From Streptomyces sp. CB01201 (GTDB taxonomy: Bacteria; Actinomycetota; Actinomycetes; Streptomycetales; Streptomycetaceae), in assembly GCF_002803085.1 (NCBI RefSeq), contig NZ_NNBJ01000001.1, forward strand, positions 761,040 to 825,039: a DNA stretch of 64,000 bases, given 5' to 3'. Each line of letters starts with the position of its first letter. The stretch's first letter is position 1. This document shows, one piece after another, positions 8,059-17,400 of this stretch. Made by a program: the position numbers and the translations under genes. The notes under the pieces are model-generated. The model saw nothing but the letters and a program-made list of their open reading frames with translations. It had not been told where the DNA came from and searched no databases.

Positions 8059-11000
8059 ATGACGGACACGATCCCGATCCCCACGCCCGTGAGCCCCGAC
8101 GCCACCGTCCCCCTGGTGGACATCTCGGCCGACGGTCCCACCTCGACGCCCATCCAGCAGGCCATGGACCTGGCCCGCGAGCACGGGCCGGTCTTCCGGC
8201 GGCGCCTGCACGAACACCAGGTGCTCTTCGTCGGTTCGCTCGACCTGGTCACCGAGCTCGCGGACGAGACCCGCTTCGCCAAGGGCATCTCGAAGGTCCT
8301 CGACCACGTACGGGAGTTCGCGGGCGACGGACTGTTCACCGCCTACAACGACGAGCCGAACTGGGCCAAGGCCCATGACATCCTCATGCCGGCGTTCGCG
8401 CTCGGCTCGATGCGCACCTACCACCCGGCGATGCTGCGCGTCGCACGCCGGGTGATCGACAGCTGGGACCGGCGGGCCGCGGCGGACACCGCCGTGGACG
8501 TCGCCGACGACATGACGCGGATGACCCTGGACACCATCGGACTCGCCGGTTTCGGCTTCGACTTCGACTCCTTCGGACGGGACACCCCACATCCCTTCGT
8601 CGAGGCGATGGTGCGCTGCCTTGAGTGGAGCATGAAGCGCATCGGGCGGGCCCCGGGCACCGACCACAGCGCGGTGGACCGGGAGTTCGAGCGGGATTCG
8701 GCCTATCTCGCCTCGGTGGTGGACGAGGTGATCGCCGCCCGCACCGAGAGCGGGGACACCTCCGTCGACGACCTGCTCGGCCTCATGCTCGGCGCCAAGC
8801 ACCCCGAGGACGGCACCACGCTGGACGCGGCCAACATCCGCAACCAGGTCATCACCTTCCTCATCGCCGGCCACGAGACCACATCGGGCACCCTGTCCTT
8901 CGCGCTCTACCACCTCCTGAAGGACCCGACCGCGCTGCGCCTGGTCCAGCGCGAGGCCGACGAGCTGTGGGGCGACGCCGCCGACCCGGAGCCCTCCTTC
9001 GAGGACATCGGCAAGCTGCGCTTCACCCGCCAGGTACTGAGCGAGACCCTGCGCCTGTGGCCCACGGCGGCCGCGTTCACCCGGCAGGCCCGCGCGGACA
9101 CCCTGCTCGGCGGCCGTGTGCCGCTCGCCGCCGGTGGCCTCGTCACGGTGCTCACGCCGATGCTGCACCGCGACCCGGTCTGGGGCGACAACCCGGAGCT
9201 CTTCGACCCCGCGCGGTTCACCCCCGAGGCGGAGGCGGCCCGCTCGCCGCACGCCTACAAGCCGTTCGGCACCGGTGAACGGGCTTGTATCGGGCGGCAG
9301 TTCGCCCTCCACGAGGCGACCATGCTGCTCGCGCTGCTCGCCCACCGCTACCGTTTCGTCGACTCCGCCGACTACCAGCTGCGGATCAAGGAGACCCTCA
9401 CCCTCAAGCCCGAGGGCTTCACCCTCTCCCTGATTCCGCGCACCCCCGCCGACCGGTTGCTGAACCGGATCGCCTTCCCCGGCGCCGCGGCCGCCGCGGC
9501 TTCCGAAACCGCCGACGGGCCCGAGCTGCCCTCCCGGGTGCACCAGGGGACCGGCCTGCTGCTCCTGCACGGAACGAACTACGGCACCTGCCGCGAATTC
9601 ACCGAACGGCTCGCCGCCGAAGCGGCCGGTCTCGGCCTCGCCACCGAGATCGCGCCGCTGGACGCCCACGCGGGCGCGCTGCCCAAGGACCGTCCCGTCG
9701 TCATCGTCGCCGCCTCCTACAACGGGCAGCCCACCGACGACGCGGCGCGCTTCGTCCGCTGGATCGAGGAGGCCGCGCCCGGCACCGCCGACGGCGTCCC
9801 GTTCGCGGTGCTCGGCGTCGGCGACCGCAACTGGGCCGCGACCTACCAGCGGGTGCCCACCCTCATCGACGAGCGTCTCGCGGCGCTCGGCGGTGACCGG
9901 CTGCTGCCCCGCGCCGAGGCCGATGCCTCCGGTGAACTCATGGGAACGGTGCGGGAGTTCGCGACCGCGCTGCGCGTGGAGCTGCTCACGCGGTACGGCG
10001 ACCCCGAGACCGTCGGCGCCACCACCGCACCCGTAGAGGCCGGGTACACCGTGACCGAGATCACCGGCGGGCCGCGCGAGGCGCTCGCCGCACGGCACGG
10101 TCTCCTGGAGATGACCGTCACCGAGGCCCGCGACCTGACGGCCCCCGGCCACCCCAGGCCCAAGCGCTTCGTGCGCCTGTCCCTGCCCGACGGCGTCGGC
10201 TACCGCACCGCCGACCACCTCACCGTCCTGCCCGAGAACTCTCCGGCTGTCGTCTCCCGGGCCGCCGCCGCCCTCGGCGTGGGCCTCGACACCGTCCTGA
10301 GCATCCACGCACCGGTCGCGACGCCTGCCGCACTGCCGGTCGACCGACCGCTGACCGTACGCGAACTCCTCACCCGCCACGTCGAGTTGGGCGGTCGGCC
10401 GACCCGGGGCCAGATCGACCTGCTCGCCGCGCACAACCCCTGCCCGCCCGAACGCGCCGCCCTCGAACACCTCCCGGCCGACGACCCGCGCCCCCTGCTC
10501 GGCCTCATCGAGGACCACCCCGCGCTGCGCGGCGCCCTCGACTGGCCCGCTCTCCTGGAGCTGCTGCCCCCGCTGCGGCCCCGCCCGTACTCGGTGTCCT
10601 CCTCGCCCGCCCGCGACCCGCGCCACGCCGACCTGATGATCTCGCTCAACCCGGGCGGCACCGGCTCCGGGCATCTGCACGCGCTGCGGCCCGGCGACAC
10701 CGTCCTCGCCCGGATCCAGCCCTGCCGCGAGGCCTTCCGCATCGCCCCCGACGCCCTCGAACCGGTCATCATGGTCGCGGCGGGCACCGGCCTCGCCCCC
10801 TTCAGGGGCGTAATCGCCGACCGCCTGACGGTCACTCAACCCGCCCCGGCTGTGCTGTACTTCGGCTGCGACGCCCCGGACGCCGACTTCCTGCACGCCG
10901 ACGAACTCCGCAGCGCCGAGCTGGCCGGAGCCGTCTCGCTGCGCCCCGCCTTCAGCGCCCCCGCCCAGGGCGCCGGCCGCTTCGTGCAGCACCGCATCGC

Positions 11001-11208
11001 CGAGGACGCGGACGACCTCTGGCCGCTCCTGGAGGCGGGCGCCCGGGTGTATGTGTGCGGCGACGGCAACCGGATGGCGCCCGGGGTGCGCGCCGCCTTC
11101 CGCGAGCTGTACGCGCGGCGCACCGGAGCCTCGGCCGAACAGGCCGAGGCCTGGCTGAACCGCCTCACCGCCGAGGGCCGGTACGTGGAGGACGTCTACG
11201 CGGGCTGA
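8059..11208 (+). CDS. Self-sufficient cytochrome P450 fused to NADPH-P450 reductase (CYP102/BM3-like)
   Basis: Single-chain monooxygenase that hydroxylates or epoxidises fatty acids or similar substrates with NADPH and O2. The 1049 aa match the usual length of the BM3 family. Order: P450 domain 1-470 with I-helix AGHETTSG (about 270), ExxR (SETLRLW) and haem loop FGTGERACIGR (Cys410); FMN flavodoxin domain from about 495 (HGTNYGTCREF); FAD-binding RPYSVSSSP (about 845); NADPH-binding AAGTGLAPFRG (about 907). GGTGAGG is 8 nt before the ATG. Divergent from the PAS-LuxR gene. No key motif is missing. Substrate cannot be read from sequence. Confidence 0.95.
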   Translation: MTDTIPIPTPVSPDATVPLVDISADGPTSTPIQQAMDLAREHGPVFRRRLHEHQVLFVGSLDLVTELADETRFAKGISKVLDHVREFAGDGLFTAYNDEPNWAKAHDILMPAFALGSMRTYHPAMLRVARRVIDSWDRRAAADTAVDVADDMTRMTLDTIGLAGFGFDFDSFGRDTPHPFVEAMVRCLEWSMKRIGRAPGTDHSAVDREFERDSAYLASVVDEVIAARTESGDTSVDDLLGLMLGAKHPEDGTTLDAANIRNQVITFLIAGHETTSGTLSFALYHLLKDPTALRLVQREADELWGDAADPEPSFEDIGKLRFTRQVLSETLRLWPTAAAFTRQARADTLLGGRVPLAAGGLVTVLTPMLHRDPVWGDNPELFDPARFTPEAEAARSPHAYKPFGTGERACIGRQFALHEATMLLALLAHRYRFVDSADYQLRIKETLTLKPEGFTLSLIPRTPADRLLNRIAFPGAAAAAASETADGPELPSRVHQGTGLLLLHGTNYGTCREFTERLAAEAAGLGLATEIAPLDAHAGALPKDRPVVIVAASYNGQPTDDAARFVRWIEEAAPGTADGVPFAVLGVGDRNWAATYQRVPTLIDERLAALGGDRLLPRAEADASGELMGTVREFATALRVELLTRYGDPETVGATTAPVEAGYTVTEITGGPREALAARHGLLEMTVTEARDLTAPGHPRPKRFVRLSLPDGVGYRTADHLTVLPENSPAVVSRAAAALGVGLDTVLSIHAPVATPAALPVDRPLTVRELLTRHVELGGRPTRGQIDLLAAHNPCPPERAALEHLPADDPRPLLGLIEDHPALRGALDWPALLELLPPLRPRPYSVSSSPARDPRHADLMISLNPGGTGSGHLHALRPGDTVLARIQPCREAFRIAPDALEPVIMVAAGTGLAPFRGVIADRLTVTQPAPAVLYFGCDAPDADFLHADELRSAELAGAVSLRPAFSAPAQGAGRFVQHRIAEDADDLWPLLEAGARVYVCGDGNRMAPGVRAAFRELYARRTGASAEQAEAWLNRLTAEGRYVEDVYAG

Positions 11209-11318
11209 GCCACCGGGGGCGCGCCCCGGACCGGCGGGTCCGTGTGGGCGGGGGCGCGCCCAGCCAGGGACGTAAGCCCGGACAAAACCGGCACCGCTCA
11301 CCCGGGGATGCGGCTGGA

Positions 11319-11344
11319 CCGGCCGGGTACGCGCACCCGGCCGG
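11319..11344. terminator. Hairpin downstream of the P450 fusion
   Basis: Two 10-nt arms (CCGGCCGGGT and ACCCGGCCGG) with a 6-nt loop lie in the 250-bp gap after the P450 gene. There is no T-run, as is usual in Streptomyces. The rest of the gap to 11458 shows nothing else coding. Confidence 0.55.
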
Positions 11345-11458
11345 GCGAGCAGCCGCCCGGGGAGCGCGTCCGCGCGGCGCGCACCAGAATCGTAGGAACC
11401 GGGCGGCCCGCCCCAGGGCGCCCCGCCCGCCCACCTCGACATCGGGAGAGAGCACGCG

Positions 11459-12427
11459 ATGCCCACCAGCTCCGCAAGCACCGAGAAGAGCACCATGAAG
11501 GCCATGACGTACTCCTCGTACGGGGACAACTCCGTCCTGAGCCTGACCGAGCAGCCCCAGCCCAAGGTGGGCCCCGGCGAGGTGGTCGTGCGGGTGCGCT
11601 GCGCGTCCGTCAACCCGGTCGACTGGAAGATCATGTCCGGCGGCCTCGACGGCATGATGGACACCGTCTTCCCGGTGGTCCCGGGCTGGGACGTCGCCGG
11701 TGTGGTGGAGCGCGTGGGCATCGACACCCCCGAGTGGAAGGAGGGGGACGAGGTCTTCGCGTACGCCCGCAAGGACTATGTGCACGGCGGCACCTTCGCC
11801 GAGTACGTCACCGTCCCCGTACGGGCGCTGGCCCGCAAGCCCCGGTCCCTGAGCTGGGAGGAGGCGGCCGGCCTTCCGCTCGCGGGGCTCACCGCGCGCC
11901 AGACCCTGACCCGGCTCGGCACCGGCAAGGGCGACACGGTGCTCGTGCACGGCGCCGCGGGCGGCGTGGGCACGTTCGGCGTACAGATCGCGAAGGCGCT
12001 CGGCGCGCGCGTGATCGGCACGGCCTCCGAGCGCAACCACGACCGGCTGCGCGAACTGGGGGCCGAACCGGTGACGTACGGCGACGGCGTCGCCGATCGG
12101 GTCCGGGCGCTGGCCCCCGACGGCGTCGACGTCGTCGTCGACTACGTGGGCGGGGTACTCGACGCGACCCGGGCGGTCCTGCGCGAGGGCGGTCGGCATG
12201 CCTCGATCGCCGACCCGTCGGTGATGGAGGCGGGTGGCCAGTGGATGTGGGTGCGCCCCGACGGACCCGGGCTCGAAGCGCTCGCCTCGCTCGCGGACGC
12301 GGGCGAGCTCAAGGTGCCCGTCGCCGAGACGTTCCCGCTGGAGCGCCTGGCGGACGCCTTCGAACTCAGCCAGGCGGGCCACACCCACGGCAAGATCGTG
12401 ATCCGGGTCGGCGGGGACGCGGCGTAG
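11459..12427 (+). CDS. NADP-dependent quinone oxidoreductase, zinc-free MDR family
   Basis: A 322-aa medium-chain dehydrogenase/reductase: N-terminal GroES-like substrate domain (MKAMTYSSYGDNSVLSLTE, VRCASVNPVDWKIMSGG) and a Rossmann domain with VHGAAGGVGTFGVQIAKALGA (about residues 160-180). The structural-zinc cysteine cluster is absent, which places it with quinone oxidoreductases rather than alcohol dehydrogenases. Expected to reduce quinones or enones with NADPH. GGGAGAG lies 8 nt before ATG 11459; ATG 11492 (MKAMTYSS) is the start seen in many relatives but has a weaker site. Monocistronic by appearance. Confidence 0.85.
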   Translation: MPTSSASTEKSTMKAMTYSSYGDNSVLSLTEQPQPKVGPGEVVVRVRCASVNPVDWKIMSGGLDGMMDTVFPVVPGWDVAGVVERVGIDTPEWKEGDEVFAYARKDYVHGGTFAEYVTVPVRALARKPRSLSWEEAAGLPLAGLTARQTLTRLGTGKGDTVLVHGAAGGVGTFGVQIAKALGARVIGTASERNHDRLRELGAEPVTYGDGVADRVRALAPDGVDVVVDYVGGVLDATRAVLREGGRHASIADPSVMEAGGQWMWVRPDGPGLEALASLADAGELKVPVAETFPLERLADAFELSQAGHTHGKIVIRVGGDAA

Positions 12428-12637
12428 TCCGCGGCGTCCGGGGTGTGGGCCGTTCGGGGCGGGACCGTCCCGCGACCGGTGACATGTCGGTGAACTCAGG
12501 GGCAAATCTGGACGCGCGCCCGCCCGGATGAGTGTTCGGGCCGGGTTGCATGCCTAGCATGAGCGGGCCGGCCCGAGCGGCGGTCTCCTTGCGCCGCCTC
12601 GCGCTGCCTGCCCTGCCGACACGAACGGAGTGCCGTG

Positions 12638-13909
12638 ATGAGCGACCCCGACCGGGGGCCGGTCCAGGTCCCGGCCGAGCCCGAGGCGGGGCCCGGGGCG
12701 CGGGTTCGCCGGGCCCGGCCCGGCGGCGGCCGTCGCCTCGGGGCCGCCCTGGCCGTGCTCGCCGTCGCGGTGGGCGGGACCGTCTGGGCGCTCGGCCCGT
12801 TCGGCGACAACGGCCCGGACGCGAAGCACCCGGCCGCCCAGGGCCCCACCACCGTCGAGGTCTCGACCGGCTCCTGCGGACGGGGCTGGAGCGGCGGGAC
12901 GGCGGGCCCCCAGGTCTTCGCGCTGCGCAACACCTCCTCGACCGCCGCCGAGGTCGACCTGACCGACCCCGCGACCGGTGCCGTCTACGGGGAGATCGAA
13001 GGTCTCGCCCCCGGGACGACCCGGGAGATGCGGGTGGCCCTGGGCGGCGGCTCCTACGCCTTCAAATGCCTCCCGGACGACGCCGACGCCGTGACCGGCC
13101 CCACCGTGAACGTCACGGGCGCCCGCACCGGCGCAGGCGCGGCCGCGGTCCCGGTCACCCAGCACGACCTCATCCCGGTGGCCCTCGCCTACCAGCGCTG
13201 GATCACGTCGAAGACCGTCGAACTCGCGGACCGCACCGATGAGTTGAAGCGCGCCGTGGACGACGGCGACCTCGACGCGGCCCGCTCCGCGTGGCTGCCC
13301 GCGCATCTCGTCTACGCACGCATGGGCGCCGCGTACGACGCGTTCGGCGACGCGGACGCGGCCATCAACGGGTCAGGACCAGCCCCCGCCGACGCGGAGG
13401 GCGCCCGGGACTTCGAGGGTTTCCACCGCGTCGAGTACGGACTGTGGCACGGCGAGTCCGCGGCCTCGCTGCGCGCTCACGCCGACCGGCTCGCCCGGGC
13501 CGTGCACGCCCTGCGCGACAGCTGGCCGCAGGTACGGCTCGACCCCGCGCAACTGGGTCTGCGCGCCCACGAGATCCTGGAGGCCACCGCGCAGTCGGAA
13601 CTCACCGGACGCACCGACTACGGCAGCGGCACCAGCCTCGCCACCGCCCGCGCCAACCTCGACGGCACCCGTGAACTCCTCAGCCTGCTGCGGCCGTTGC
13701 TCAGCACCCGCTACCCCGGCCTGCCGCAGCTCGACACCTGGCTCGACCGCACCCAGCACACCCTGGACGGCTTCGCGGGCGGCGGTAGGTGGACGCCCCT
13801 GGACCGGCTCGGCCGCCCGGACCGGCAGCGGCTCAACAGCGACATCGGGCAGACGGTGGAACTCCTCGCCCCGGTGGCGACGATCTGTGACGTGCGGAGG
13901 ACGACATGA
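12638..13909 (+). CDS. efeO: EfeO, iron-uptake periplasmic/extracellular component with cupredoxin and M75 domains
   Basis: Partner of EfeB in the Efe iron(II)/haem uptake system. The 423-aa protein has an N-terminal membrane segment ([21 protein letters not shown], split by Arg-rich cytoplasmic part), a cupredoxin-like EfeO domain about 70-160 and an M75 imelysin-like domain about 175-420 with the conserved HxxE in [14 protein letters not shown] lies 7 nt before ATG 12638; a GTG three bases earlier is also possible. Its stop overlaps the efeB start (ATGA), so the two are translationally coupled. The efeU permease gene normally found with them is not present on either side. Confidence 0.9.
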   Translation: MSDPDRGPVQVPAEPEAGPGARVRRARPGGGRRLGAALAVLAVAVGGTVWALGPFGDNGPDAKHPAAQGPTTVEVSTGSCGRGWSGGTAGPQVFALRNTSSTAAEVDLTDPATGAVYGEIEGLAPGTTREMRVALGGGSYAFKCLPDDADAVTGPTVNVTGARTGAGAAAVPVTQHDLIPVALAYQRWITSKTVELADRTDELKRAVDDGDLDAARSAWLPAHLVYARMGAAYDAFGDADAAINGSGPAPADAEGARDFEGFHRVEYGLWHGESAASLRAHADRLARAVHALRDSWPQVRLDPAQLGLRAHEILEATAQSELTGRTDYGSGTSLATARANLDGTRELLSLLRPLLSTRYPGLPQLDTWLDRTQHTLDGFAGGGRWTPLDRLGRPDRQRLNSDIGQTVELLAPVATICDVRRTT

Positions 13910-15153
13910 GCGAGGTACGACGCCGGGGCTTCCTGCGGGGCGCGGCCGCGGGGGTGGGCACCGCTGTCACCGGAGCCGCCGTCACCGGAGCCGCCCGGTC
14001 CGGCGCCATCCCGCGTCCGGCCCGCGCGGAGGCGGCGGAACAGGCCGCCCCGCGCCTGGACTTCCACGGCGTTCACCAGGCCGGAATCCTTCAACCCCCG
14101 CGCCGGGCAACGGCGTTGGTCTCCTTCGACGCGACCGCGGCGGACCGCAGGGAACTCACGGAACTGCTGCGTACCCTCACGGACCGGGCCCGCTTCCTGA
14201 CCACCGGCGGCGCGCCCGCCCCGCTCGGCATCACCGCGCCGCCCAGCGACTCCGGCGTACTGGGACCGCGGGTTCCCGCCGGCGGGGTGACGGTCACGGT
14301 GGGCGTCGGCGCCTCCCTCTTCGACGACCGGTACGGCCTGAGGGGCCGGGGCCCGGCCCGGCTCACCGCGATGCCGGCCTTTCCCGACGACGACCTCGAC
14401 GCGGCCTGGTGCCACGGCGATCTGAGCGTCCAACTGTGCGCGGACAGTCCGGACACCGTGCTGCACGCCCTGCGCGACATCGCCCGGCACACCCGGGGCG
14501 CGATGCAGGTGCGCTGGCGCATGGACGGCTACACCAGCCCGCCGAGGCCCAGCGGAACGCCCCGCAACCACATGGGGTTCAAGGACGGCACCGCCAACCC
14601 CGACGCCGGCGACCCGGCCGCGATGGACCGACTGGTCTGGGTGGGCCCGGGAGGTGCCGAGCCCGCCTGGACGGCCGGCGGCAGCTACCAGGTGGTGCGG
14701 CTCATCCGCATGCTGGTGGAGTTCTGGGACCGGGTCTCGCTCGGCGAGCAGGAGCGGATGTTCGGGCGCGCCCGCGACACCGGCGCCCCACTGGACGGCT
14801 CCGCCGAGTTCGACGTGCCGAAGTTCGCCGAGGACCCCAAGGGGGACGTGATTCCGCTGGACAGCCACATCCGGCTCGCCAATCCGCGCTCCGGGCAGAG
14901 CAGCGAGAACCAGCGGATGCTGCGGCGCGGCTACAACTACGACCGGGGCATGGACAGCAACGGCGACCTCGACATGGGGCTGATCTTCTGCTGCTACCAG
15001 CAGGACCTGGCCCGGCAGTTCGAGACCGTGCAGCGACGGCTCAAGGGCGAGCCGCTGGTGGACTACATCAAGCCGTTCGGCGGGGGCTACTTCTTCGCGC
15101 TGCCCGGCGTGCGGGACCGCACCGACTGGTTCGGCCGCGCCCTGCTCGCCTGA
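13906..15153 (+). CDS. efeB: EfeB, Tat-exported DyP-type haem peroxidase
   Basis: A 415-aa Dyp-type peroxidase exported by Tat ([14 protein letters not shown], cut near ARA-EA at about 45). The DyP signature GFKDGTANP is at about 223-231; the proximal haem His and distal Arg regions ([16 protein letters not shown]) follow. In the Efe system it oxidises ferrous iron or releases iron from haem for EfeO. The start codon overlaps the efeO stop by four bases. Length and all motifs are normal for the family. Confidence 0.93.
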   Translation: MSEVRRRGFLRGAAAGVGTAVTGAAVTGAARSGAIPRPARAEAAEQAAPRLDFHGVHQAGILQPPRRATALVSFDATAADRRELTELLRTLTDRARFLTTGGAPAPLGITAPPSDSGVLGPRVPAGGVTVTVGVGASLFDDRYGLRGRGPARLTAMPAFPDDDLDAAWCHGDLSVQLCADSPDTVLHALRDIARHTRGAMQVRWRMDGYTSPPRPSGTPRNHMGFKDGTANPDAGDPAAMDRLVWVGPGGAEPAWTAGGSYQVVRLIRMLVEFWDRVSLGEQERMFGRARDTGAPLDGSAEFDVPKFAEDPKGDVIPLDSHIRLANPRSGQSSENQRMLRRGYNYDRGMDSNGDLDMGLIFCCYQQDLARQFETVQRRLKGEPLVDYIKPFGGGYFFALPGVRDRTDWFGRALLA

Positions 15154-15211
15154 GCAGAGCCGACCGGGCGAACTTCGCCAACAGAGGGTCAAGTTTTGGC
15201 CTGATATTCCT

Positions 15212-15226
15212 GACCGCGTGTTCACC
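15212..15226 (+). promoter_or_regulatory. Weak candidate PHO-box-like site before the phospholipase C gene
   Basis: GTTCACC at 15220-15226 equals the core of the Streptomyces PhoP direct repeat, and a degraded copy ending TGACC lies 11 nt upstream. Only one copy is good, so this is weak. Confidence 0.2.
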
Positions 15227-15338
15227 ATGGGGACACGGTGTCGCCGTCGCGGTGTAGTGGTCCGCGCGAAGCATCGCGTTTCGTCAACGACATCACGAAG
15301 GCGGCCGGAGACCGGAAGCCAGTGGAGGCACGCGGAGC

Positions 15339-17234
15339 ATGGGCAGCAAAGGCAGCGCGGTGGGTCCGGGACGCTGGGCCAGACGGTGGGGGGCGTTCGC
15401 CGGAGCCGCGGCGCTCGGCCTGCTGAGCAGTGCGGTCCCGGCCGCGGCGGACTCGGCGGACCACTCCGGCGGCCGGACGGCGACCCCGGTCAAGCACCTG
15501 GTGGTGCTCTTCCAGGAGAACGTGTCCTTCGACCACTACTTCGGCGCCTACCCGGTGGCGGCCAACACCGACGGCACGAAGTTCACCGCCGACCGGCGGA
15601 CCCCGAAGGACATCAACACCCTGCGCAACGCCGGGCTCCTGACGAACAACCCCAACCAGTACCCGCCCAAGCGGCTCACCCCCGAGCAGGCCATGACCTG
15701 CGACCAGAACCACGGCTACGGGCCCGAGCAGTACGCCGCCAACGGCGGCAAGGCCGACAGTTACGTCCAGAACACCGACTCCGGCAAGTGCTCCGGCAAC
15801 CTGTTCGGCGAGCCCGGCCTGGTCATGGACTACTACGACGGCAACACCGTCACCGCGATGTGGAACTACGCCCAGCACTACTCGCTCGGCGACAACTCCT
15901 TCAGCAGCACCTACGGGCCCTCCACGCCGGGCGCGATCAACCTCATCTCCGCGCAGACCCACGGCGTGATCTCCACCGACGCGGCCTCCGGCACCGAGCA
16001 CCCCAAGCAGACCGCGACGCCCGACCCGTACGCGGTGGTCTCGCCCAACGCCAAGGGCGTCGGCACCCTGGTCAACGACCCGGACCCGGCCTACGACGAC
16101 TGCTCGGGCAAGGACCACACCAGCACCAGCCCGCTGGCCGCGATGCAGGGCCGCAACATCGGTGACCTGCTCAACCGGCAGAAGGTGACGTGGGGCTGGT
16201 TCCAGGGCGGCTTCCGGCCCAGCACCGCCTGGGACGGCGAGCAGGGGCACTACGCGAAGTGCTCGGGCACCACCCACGCCAATGTGGGCGGCGCCGCGGC
16301 CATCGACTACAGCCCGCACCACTCGCCGTTCCAGTACTACGCGTCGACGTCCAACCCGCACCACCTGCCGCCGAAGAACACCGCCGAGATCGGTCACGAC
16401 GGACAGGCCAACCACAACTACGACCTCACCGACTTCGACGCCGCGCTCAAGGCCGGCAACCTCCCCGCGGTGAGCTTCCTGAAGGCGCCGGAGTACCAGG
16501 ACGGCCACGCCGCGTACTCCGACCCGATCGACGAACAGCACTACCTCGTCGAGCAGATCAACAAGATCCAGCAGTCGCCGCAGTGGAAGGACACCGCGGT
16601 CGTCGTCGCCTACGACGACTCCGACGGCTGGTACGACCACGGCTACGCCAAGCCGCAGAACGGCTCCAAGGACACCAAGCCCGGCTCCGACGGCAAGGCC
16701 CCCGACAGCCCCGCCTGCCAGGCCGGGCCCGCCGCGGCCGGCGGCTACTCGGACCGCTGCGGCCCCGGCACCCGCCAGCCGCTGCTCGTCATCTCCCCGT
16801 ACAGCAAGGTCAATTCGGTCGACCACACCCGGACCGAGCAGGCCTCCATCACCCGCTTCATCGAGGACAACTGGGGCACCGGCCGCATCGGGGACGCCTC
16901 CTTCGACGCCCGCGCCGGCTCGCTCACCTCGGCCTTCGACTTCAAGCACCCCAACGGCAAGCAGGTGCTGCTCAACGCCGACGGGTCGGTCAAGTCCGTC
17001 CGCGGCATCCCGAAGCATCCGGCTCCGCCCGCCGCGGGCTCGGAGGCCTCGTCCGGCGCCGGCGGCTCCGGGAACACCCCGGTGACCCAGACCGCCGGTG
17101 AAAGCCTCGCCCAGACCGGCTCCTCCTCGGCGCTCCTCCCGGCCGGCCTCACGGCCGCCGCGCTCGCCGCCGGAGGGGCGGGCATCGCCCTCGCCGTGCA
17201 CCGCCGCAGGAACCGCGCGAACGCCGCCGGATAA
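15339..17234 (+). CDS. Cell-wall-anchored phospholipase C / phosphoesterase with LAQTG sorting signal
   Basis: Secreted phosphoesterase of the bacterial phospholipase C/acid phosphatase family: VVLFQENVSFDHYFGAYP near the N-terminus carries the metal-site residues, with further YGPSTPGAINLI, HNYDLTDFD and YDDSDGWYDH motifs. It starts with a signal peptide (LLSSAVPAAADS). The C-terminus has LAQTG at 590-594, a hydrophobic segment and HRRRNRANAAG, a complete sortase signal of the LAXTG type used by class E sortases. So the enzyme should be displayed on peptidoglycan. A strong terminator follows. Most homologues of this family are freely secreted, so the anchor is notable. Confidence 0.9.
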   Translation: MGSKGSAVGPGRWARRWGAFAGAAALGLLSSAVPAAADSADHSGGRTATPVKHLVVLFQENVSFDHYFGAYPVAANTDGTKFTADRRTPKDINTLRNAGLLTNNPNQYPPKRLTPEQAMTCDQNHGYGPEQYAANGGKADSYVQNTDSGKCSGNLFGEPGLVMDYYDGNTVTAMWNYAQHYSLGDNSFSSTYGPSTPGAINLISAQTHGVISTDAASGTEHPKQTATPDPYAVVSPNAKGVGTLVNDPDPAYDDCSGKDHTSTSPLAAMQGRNIGDLLNRQKVTWGWFQGGFRPSTAWDGEQGHYAKCSGTTHANVGGAAAIDYSPHHSPFQYYASTSNPHHLPPKNTAEIGHDGQANHNYDLTDFDAALKAGNLPAVSFLKAPEYQDGHAAYSDPIDEQHYLVEQINKIQQSPQWKDTAVVVAYDDSDGWYDHGYAKPQNGSKDTKPGSDGKAPDSPACQAGPAAAGGYSDRCGPGTRQPLLVISPYSKVNSVDHTRTEQASITRFIEDNWGTGRIGDASFDARAGSLTSAFDFKHPNGKQVLLNADGSVKSVRGIPKHPAPPAAGSEASSGAGGSGNTPVTQTAGESLAQTGSSSALLPAGLTAAALAAGGAGIALAVHRRRNRANAAG

Positions 17235-17252
17235 CACCCGCACCACCCGTGG

Positions 17253-17289
17253 GGCGAAGGGCCGCCGACACCGTCGGCGGCCCTTCGCC
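17253..17289. terminator. Strong intrinsic terminator after phospholipase C gene
   Basis: A perfect 17-bp inverted repeat (arms 17253-17269 and 17273-17289) with a 3-nt loop sits 18 bp after the stop codon. Confidence 0.9.
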
Positions 17290-17400
17290 GTGTCCGTCGC
17301 AGGCACGTGCATGACACGCCCGTTCGGGAGTCGGCCTGCCCCGATACGGGCAAGCAACAGGTAGGAACAGCCGGTTCCGCCGGCTCGCGGAAGGACTCCC

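Noticed and set aside
7882..11772. Very long open minus-strand frame opposite the P450 fusion
   Set aside because: It is a shadow of the strongly GC3-biased P450 gene; its translation is low-complexity Gly/Arg/Val with no domain.
12541..12637. IdeR/DmdR1 iron box before efeO
   Set aside because: A CATGC-CTA-GCATG palindrome is present, but it does not match the TTAGGTTAG-type iron box.
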